A DNA stretch of 64,000 bases. Origin: Parasphingorhabdus marina DSM 22363. GTDB taxonomy: Bacteria > Pseudomonadota > Alphaproteobacteria > Sphingomonadales > Sphingomonadaceae. The notes below the pieces were generated by a model. The model saw only the letters and a list, made by a program, of their open reading frames with translations, was not told the origin of the DNA and made no database searches. Position 1 is the stretch's first letter; every line of letters starts with the position of its first letter. The stretch lies in the NCBI RefSeq assembly GCF_900128895.1, contig NZ_FSQW01000001.1, positions 1,054,001 to 1,118,000 of the forward strand, read 5' to 3'. This document shows, piece by piece, positions 60,833 to 64,000 of the stretch. Position numbers and translations under genes: made by a program.

Positions 60833-61468
60833 TCATCCGAGGCGCAGTGCCTCTGAAGGATCAAAATTGCCGACAGGCGTCACCAGTTTGGCATCCTGTC
60901 CGCTGGCGGGTGAGGCAACGGATGCCACCGGCACCCAGGTCGCCAGATCGGAAATCTGGCCGCCATTCACGCGGACACGCAGGCGTCCGAGATCGGTATT
61001 TTCAGTATCGAACGAAAAAGCGATCGGGCCTGCTTTCTGGGCGCCCAGCTCGACATACTGGACAATCTCGCCGCTGCTGTTCAGCAGGTCGATGGACAGG
61101 CTGTCCGTGTCTTCATTGAGATTGAATTCGCCGCCATAATTTCCGTTGGTGTCAGCAACCGCGAACTGGCCAGGCACAAGAATGCTATGCCCTATCCAGC
61201 TCGCCGTGTCAGCGAGCCGGCTGGAATTCAGCGAACTGGCGATAGCTTCAAGCGACTCCTTCATTTCGGTGATCCCGGTGCTGGTCGAGATCGACGCCAT
61301 CTGGGCAACCATTTCCTGGTTATCGACCGGCTTGAACGGGTCCTGGTACTGCAGCTGGGCAGTCAGAAGCTTCAGGAAAGACTCCTGGCTCAACTCGCTG
61401 TTGCCGGTCGCATTGGCCGGCTGGGCCAGCGTGAGATCGCTTGGAATATTACTGGTAATTGACGTCAT
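60833..61468 (-). CDS. flgD: Flagellar hook-cap (hook assembly scaffold) protein FlgD
   Basis: 211 residues. LSQESFLKLLTAQLQYQDPFKPVDNQEMVAQMASISTSTGITEMKESLE is the diagnostic FlgD N-terminal block. The rest forms the Ig-like and Tudor-like domains (FAVADTNGNYGGEFNLNEDTDSLSIDLLNSSGEIV, LGRLRVRVNGGQI). It caps the growing hook and is later removed. Overlaps flgC by 4 bases. Confidence 0.96.
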   Translation of the reverse strand: MTSITSNIPSDLTLAQPANATGNSELSQESFLKLLTAQLQYQDPFKPVDNQEMVAQMASISTSTGITEMKESLEAIASSLNSSRLADTASWIGHSILVPGQFAVADTNGNYGGEFNLNEDTDSLSIDLLNSSGEIVQYVELGAQKAGPIAFSFDTENTDLGRLRVRVNGGQISDLATWVPVASVASPASGQDAKLVTPVGNFDPSEALRLG

Positions 61469-61869
61469 TTTGCCATCCTTATGGTTTCGAGAATGAGTGA
61501 TTTGGCGGTTTGCATCACCTGAACATTGTTCTGGTAGTGTCGGGCGGTCTCGAGCATGTCGACAAGCTCGGCGGCTTCATCGACGCCGGCTTCCCAGACA
61601 TATCCCTGCTCATTGGCGAGCGGGTTGTGCGGATCATGTTTCTTGACCGGTTTCATGTCGGACTGGACAACTTCGGCGACATCGACCGTCGCCACGCCAG
61701 CGCGGTCATAGGCCGTCTGGAACACGGGCTTGAGTGAACGAAACGCATCTTCTTCATTGCTGTAGACGGTGCGCGCGTTCGCGAGATTGGAAGCGGTGGT
61801 GTTGAGCCGCGTCAGATTGGCTGACATGGCGCGACCGCTGATATCAAAAATGTTCATCGGACCCGACAT
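61465..61869 (-). CDS. flgC: Flagellar proximal rod protein FlgC
   Basis: 134 residues. NIFDISGRAMSANLTRLNTTASNLANARTVYSNEEDAFRSLKPVFQ at the start and ANEQGYVWEAGVDEAAELVDMLETARHYQNNVQVMQTAKSLILETIRM at the end are typical. The ATG at 61869 has AAGGAG at proper spacing; the in-frame ATG at 61875 lies too close to it. Confidence 0.96.
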   Translation of the reverse strand: MSGPMNIFDISGRAMSANLTRLNTTASNLANARTVYSNEEDAFRSLKPVFQTAYDRAGVATVDVAEVVQSDMKPVKKHDPHNPLANEQGYVWEAGVDEAAELVDMLETARHYQNNVQVMQTAKSLILETIRMAK

Positions 61870-61871
61870 TG

Positions 61872-62225
61872 TCATTCTCCTTTCAATGCGCGCTTGATGC
61901 CGTTCACCCGGCTTTCGAGAAAAGAGAGCGTGGTGCGGTACTGCACGGCATTTTCTGCAAACAGGGTCTGTTCTGTCGAAAGTTCGACCGTGTTGCCGTC
62001 CATCGATGGCTGCAGCGGCGTGCGATAACCGGAACTTGTCGCCATGATCTGGCTCATCGATTTGCCCTGGTCGGTCATCGCCATGGCTTTTTCAAAATCG
62101 AGATCGCGCGCCTTGTATCCGGGTGTTCCGGCATTGGCGATGTTGGAGGCGAGCATGTTGAGCCGCTGGGATCGCAAGGCGAGTGCGGTTCCGTGGATGC
62201 CAAATATCTTGTCTGCACCGGGCAT
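61872..62225 (-). CDS. flgB: Flagellar proximal rod protein FlgB
   Basis: 117 residues. IFGIHGTALALRSQRLNMLASNIANAGTPGYKARDLDFEKAM is the rod-protein N-terminal motif; AVQYRTTLSFLESRVNGIKRALKGE ends it. First gene of the flg operon; the ATG at 62225 has only a weak ribosome site (GGAC). A sigma-54 type promoter lies 101 bases upstream of it, giving a leader of about 90 bases. Confidence 0.95.
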   Translation of the reverse strand: MPGADKIFGIHGTALALRSQRLNMLASNIANAGTPGYKARDLDFEKAMAMTDQGKSMSQIMATSSGYRTPLQPSMDGNTVELSTEQTLFAENAVQYRTTLSFLESRVNGIKRALKGE

Positions 62226-62266
62226 ATCAATCGTCCATTTCCTGGCGAGCCTCTGCTCGTCCGCGT

Positions 62267-62293
62267 TAAATCTTTCGCTTCTCCCGCCGTTTT
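62267..62293 (+). promoter_or_regulatory. Sigma-28/FliA-like promoter for the second MotA/MotB-like pair
   Basis: TAAA (62267-62270), 15 bases, then GCCGTTTT (62286-62293). It is the third copy in the window of the TAAA-N15-GCCGT pattern. It lies within the leader of the divergent flgB operon, about 185 bases before the MotA-like ATG, so its -10 match (5 of 8) and distance make it the weakest of the three. Confidence 0.4.
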
Positions 62294-62325
62294 TGCTTGT
62301 GTGGCACGAGTAGCCCCAACGAACA

Positions 62326-62342
62326 TGCAAACGGTGTGCCAG
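62326..62342 (-). promoter_or_regulatory. Sigma-54 promoter of the flgB operon
   Basis: The minus strand reads CTGGCACACCGTTTGCA: the -24 element YTGGCAC and -12 element TTGCA match the RpoN consensus, with GG and GC exactly 10 bases apart. Transcription should begin near 62315. It points at flgB and fits early or middle flagellar genes controlled by an NtrC-type activator (FlbD/FleQ class), which is not in the window. Confidence 0.75.
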
Positions 62343-62477
62343 TTTGCCTTATGATGGAATTTGGGTGGCTCGTGTCGCGGATTTGCGCCGGTTTTCCGGA
62401 GATGCGGCAACACGGCATCCGGAAGCGGCAAGGATTTGCCGGTTTACATATGCGCGTCCGGAAGGGGCAGGTGGTTT

Positions 62478-63194
62478 ATGCAGCAAAGTCTGACCAATGC
62501 GATGGTGTTCGTGGATCCGCTGGCCCTGTGTCTGGTGGTGCTGGGAAGCCTCATTCTCGCCGGAACCCAGGAAGGGTGGCGCAGCTTCGCCAGTGCCATG
62601 TCGGCTTTGCCCGTGGCATTCCGTAACGACCAGCATGCCGATGCCCAAATTGCCAAAGCGGCCGTGAAACGGGTCGAGCGCATGGTCGAAAAGCGGGGAA
62701 TCTACACCGCGGACCGGGTCAAGGTGGATCCGCTGTTTGTCAAACAGGTAATCCGCGAAATGGCCAATCAGAAAAACCCGGCTGCTTTTCGTGACTGGGC
62801 CATGAAAAATATTCACGAGCGCGAGGTCCGGCACGTTCCGGGCGCGCGATACTGGTCCACCGTTTCCGAGATTGCGCCAGCGCTTGGCATGATCGGTACC
62901 GTGATTGGTCTGGTGCTGATGTTTGGCCATGTCGAAGATGCGGCGGCGATTGGCCGCGCGATGGCGGTGGCGATGCTGACCACATTATATGGCCTGCTTC
63001 TCGCCAATCTGATTGCCGGTCCGCTGGCCATCCGACTGGCCCGCGCCTCGGAAAGCGAGATTGCCTGGCAGCGGGAATTTGCCGAGGAACTGTGCCGGAT
63101 CGCCGAACGTGAATATCAAACCGGCCTTTCGGGCGTGGCGTCGCCGGTTTCCGGGCGCGGGTTCAGTCCCGATGGATTTAGCCAATGCGCCTGA
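62478..63194 (+). CDS. MotA/TolQ/ExbB-family proton-channel protein (second stator-like pair)
   Basis: 238 residues. Helix 1 is VDPLALCLVVLGSLILAG; the channel helices are TVSEIAPALGMIGTVIGLVLMFG and AVAMLTTLYGLLLANLIAGPLA, with the two prolines of MotA helices 3 and 4. The cytoplasmic loop between is about 95 residues, as in MotA. It is distinct in sequence from the motA at 52959. The ATG at 62478 is chosen because the protein's first helix follows it closely. Transcribed away from flgB. Confidence 0.87.
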   Translation: MQQSLTNAMVFVDPLALCLVVLGSLILAGTQEGWRSFASAMSALPVAFRNDQHADAQIAKAAVKRVERMVEKRGIYTADRVKVDPLFVKQVIREMANQKNPAAFRDWAMKNIHEREVRHVPGARYWSTVSEIAPALGMIGTVIGLVLMFGHVEDAAAIGRAMAVAMLTTLYGLLLANLIAGPLAIRLARASESEIAWQREFAEELCRIAEREYQTGLSGVASPVSGRGFSPDGFSQCA

Positions 63195-63655
63195 TGCACC
63201 GGCCCCGCTGGCTGACGTCATTTCTGGATCTTGTGCTGATCATGCTGGGTGCCATGGCATTGCTGATTGCCAACAAGCTTGAGGGAAATCGCGTCCTTGA
63301 GGCCGTATCCGATACATTTGGCGGACCCGGCCTAGTGGCTTCACTGCCGCCTATGCCCGTTGACCAGATATTCGAAAACCAGGAAGCACGGCTGTCCGCC
63401 GAAGGCATCGTCCGGATACAGACGCTTTCCCGCCAGGTTTCAGAGAGTCAGAATATCGTCCACATCCGTGTTCCCGTCGAACAAACCCGGGAAGACCGGT
63501 TGCAGGGATGGGAACTGGCGGCGGCGAGGACGGCCTCGATTGCCTGGCAGCTGCGTCAAAATGGTGTGGCCGAAGACCGGATTGTACCTCGCATGCCAGA
63601 TTCTGCGGTGAGCGAAGGCCCTGCGCATGTCACGCTGGAGCTGCGCACGAAATAG
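63185..63655 (+). CDS. MotB-like partner protein with shortened OmpA-like domain
   Basis: 156 residues, half the length of MotB. The single transmembrane helix has an Asp at its cytoplasmic mouth, as in MotB: TSFLDLVLIMLGAMALLIANK (Asp15). The rest (IVHIRVPVEQTREDRLQGWELAAARTASIAWQLRQNGVAEDRIVPRMPDS) resembles the last part of an OmpA-like domain (helix plus RTASI/LxxxGV), but lacks the GHTD loop that binds peptidoglycan. It overlaps the MotA-like gene by 10 bases and is coupled to it. Confidence 0.83.
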   Translation: MRLMHRPRWLTSFLDLVLIMLGAMALLIANKLEGNRVLEAVSDTFGGPGLVASLPPMPVDQIFENQEARLSAEGIVRIQTLSRQVSESQNIVHIRVPVEQTREDRLQGWELAAARTASIAWQLRQNGVAEDRIVPRMPDSAVSEGPAHVTLELRTK

Positions 63656-63679
63656 GCATTTCGTCAGCCTCGTGCATAA

Positions 63680-63696
63680 CTGGCATCCTTTTTGCT
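63680..63696 (+). promoter_or_regulatory. Sigma-54 promoter of flgA
   Basis: CTGGCATCCTTTTTGCT: -24 element CTGGCA and -12 element TTGCT with GG and GC 10 bases apart, as in the promoter before flgB. Transcription should start near 63707, 25 bases before the flgA ATG. Confidence 0.7.
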
Positions 63697-63731
63697 TCGG
63701 AAGCTCCGATATTTAATGTGACGAGGTATTG

Positions 63732-64000
63732 ATGATGCACATGGTCCGAACGACAATGACAGTTACCGCTGCCGCGCTGGCCCTGGTTTCCGGGCCCGCT
63801 GGCGCAGCCAGCCAGTTTCAGGACACGGCCGGTCTCGACCGGCTGGTTTCGGAGACAATCGGTGCTGAAATCGGTGAGCCAGGTGGAGCGAGAACGGCAG
63901 TAGACAATCGCCTGCGCCTCGCAACATGTCCGGCAGAACCGCGGGTAGAAGGCCCGGTATTTGGAGCGGCCATCGTTCGGTGTCCGGAGCTGGGCTGGCG
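63732..64000 (+). CDS. flgA: Flagellar P-ring assembly chaperone FlgA, N-terminal part (3' end outside window)
   Basis: The first 89 codons are present. A signal peptide (TTMTVTAAALALVSGPAGAAS) is followed by a short helix and VDNRLRLATCPAEPRVEGPVFGAAIVRCPELGW, where the DxRLRLxxCP segment and a later Cys are typical of FlgA before its SAF domain. FlgA works in the periplasm to help FlgI form the P ring. GAGG lies before the ATG; a second ATG follows directly. Sigma-54 type promoter just upstream. Confidence 0.85.
   Translation, partial: MMHMVRTTMTVTAAALALVSGPAGAASQFQDTAGLDRLVSETIGAEIGEPGGARTAVDNRLRLATCPAEPRVEGPVFGAAIVRCPELGW

Noticed and set aside
62312-62328. TGGCACGAG on the plus strand as a second sigma-54 promoter for the MotA-like pair
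   Set aside because: The -24 part fits but no GC of a TTGC element lies 10 bases after the GG.
1-64000. CRISPR arrays, tRNA or rRNA genes, insertion sequences, integrases or prophage genes
   Set aside because: None seen on either strand: no regular direct repeats, no tRNA cloverleaf that I could recognise, no transposase or phage motifs.

Overview
The window looks like chromosomal DNA of a free-living, motile alphaproteobacterium, most likely a sphingomonad (Sphingomonadales). The pointers are moderate-to-high GC, two TonB-dependent receptors, a single bifunctional Rel, a CC_3452-family protein, a large aerobic catabolic locus, and a flgB-L operon preceded by a sigma-54 type promoter. I see no tRNA, rRNA, insertion sequence, prophage or CRISPR array.

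Layout. 1-12.7 kb is mixed housekeeping: the 3' part of a siderophore-type receptor, an SMR exporter behind an orphan 2Fe-2S subunit, a class II aldolase, rpsU, an FKBP isomerase, the (p)ppGpp enzyme Rel with a terminator-like hairpin just before its start, an HxlR regulator, an HD-domain oxygenase/hydrolase, a LytS/LytTR two-component pair, tadA, rpmB and an esterase-like phytase-family protein. 12.7-16.3 kb is one operon: both subunits of a 3-oxoacid CoA-transferase, separated by a HAD-like lipoprotein, then a serine hydrolase.

16.3-43.3 kb is a dense catabolic island: acyl-CoA synthetase, four SDRs, Rieske oxygenase, hotdog thioesterase, GST/VOC/ThuA operon, a 2-oxoacid dehydrogenase E1 alpha/beta pair with a free lipoyl domain, a lactonase-like metallohydrolase, three acyl-CoA dehydrogenases, two double-bond reductases, a thiolase/OB-fold pair, a ketosteroid isomerase with Tyr14/Asp38/Asp99 intact, a limonene-epoxide-hydrolase homologue and a TonB receptor. 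Together these suggest uptake and CoA-dependent breakdown of a polycyclic or isoprenoid compound, plausibly a steroid. A LuxR-type solo regulator and two palindromic promoter regions may control it. The substrate is inference.

43.3-52 kb holds a CNT nucleoside transporter, a CDP-alcohol phosphatidyltransferase, a VTT membrane domain fused to a disulfide reductase, a cupin, a diguanylate cyclase, and a run of small regulators and membrane proteins around a RadC-like gene.

52-64 kb is flagellar: flgBCDEFGHIJKL, then motA-motB-(56-aa gene), all on the minus strand. A second MotA/MotB-like pair and the start of flgA lie on the plus strand. Two sites match the sigma-54 consensus exactly in spacing (before flgB and flgA). 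Three sites match a sigma-28/FliA pattern TAAA-N15-GCCGT (before motA, the second MotA-like gene, and the diguanylate cyclase 4 kb away). This suggests a two-tier flagellar hierarchy that includes a c-di-GMP synthase.
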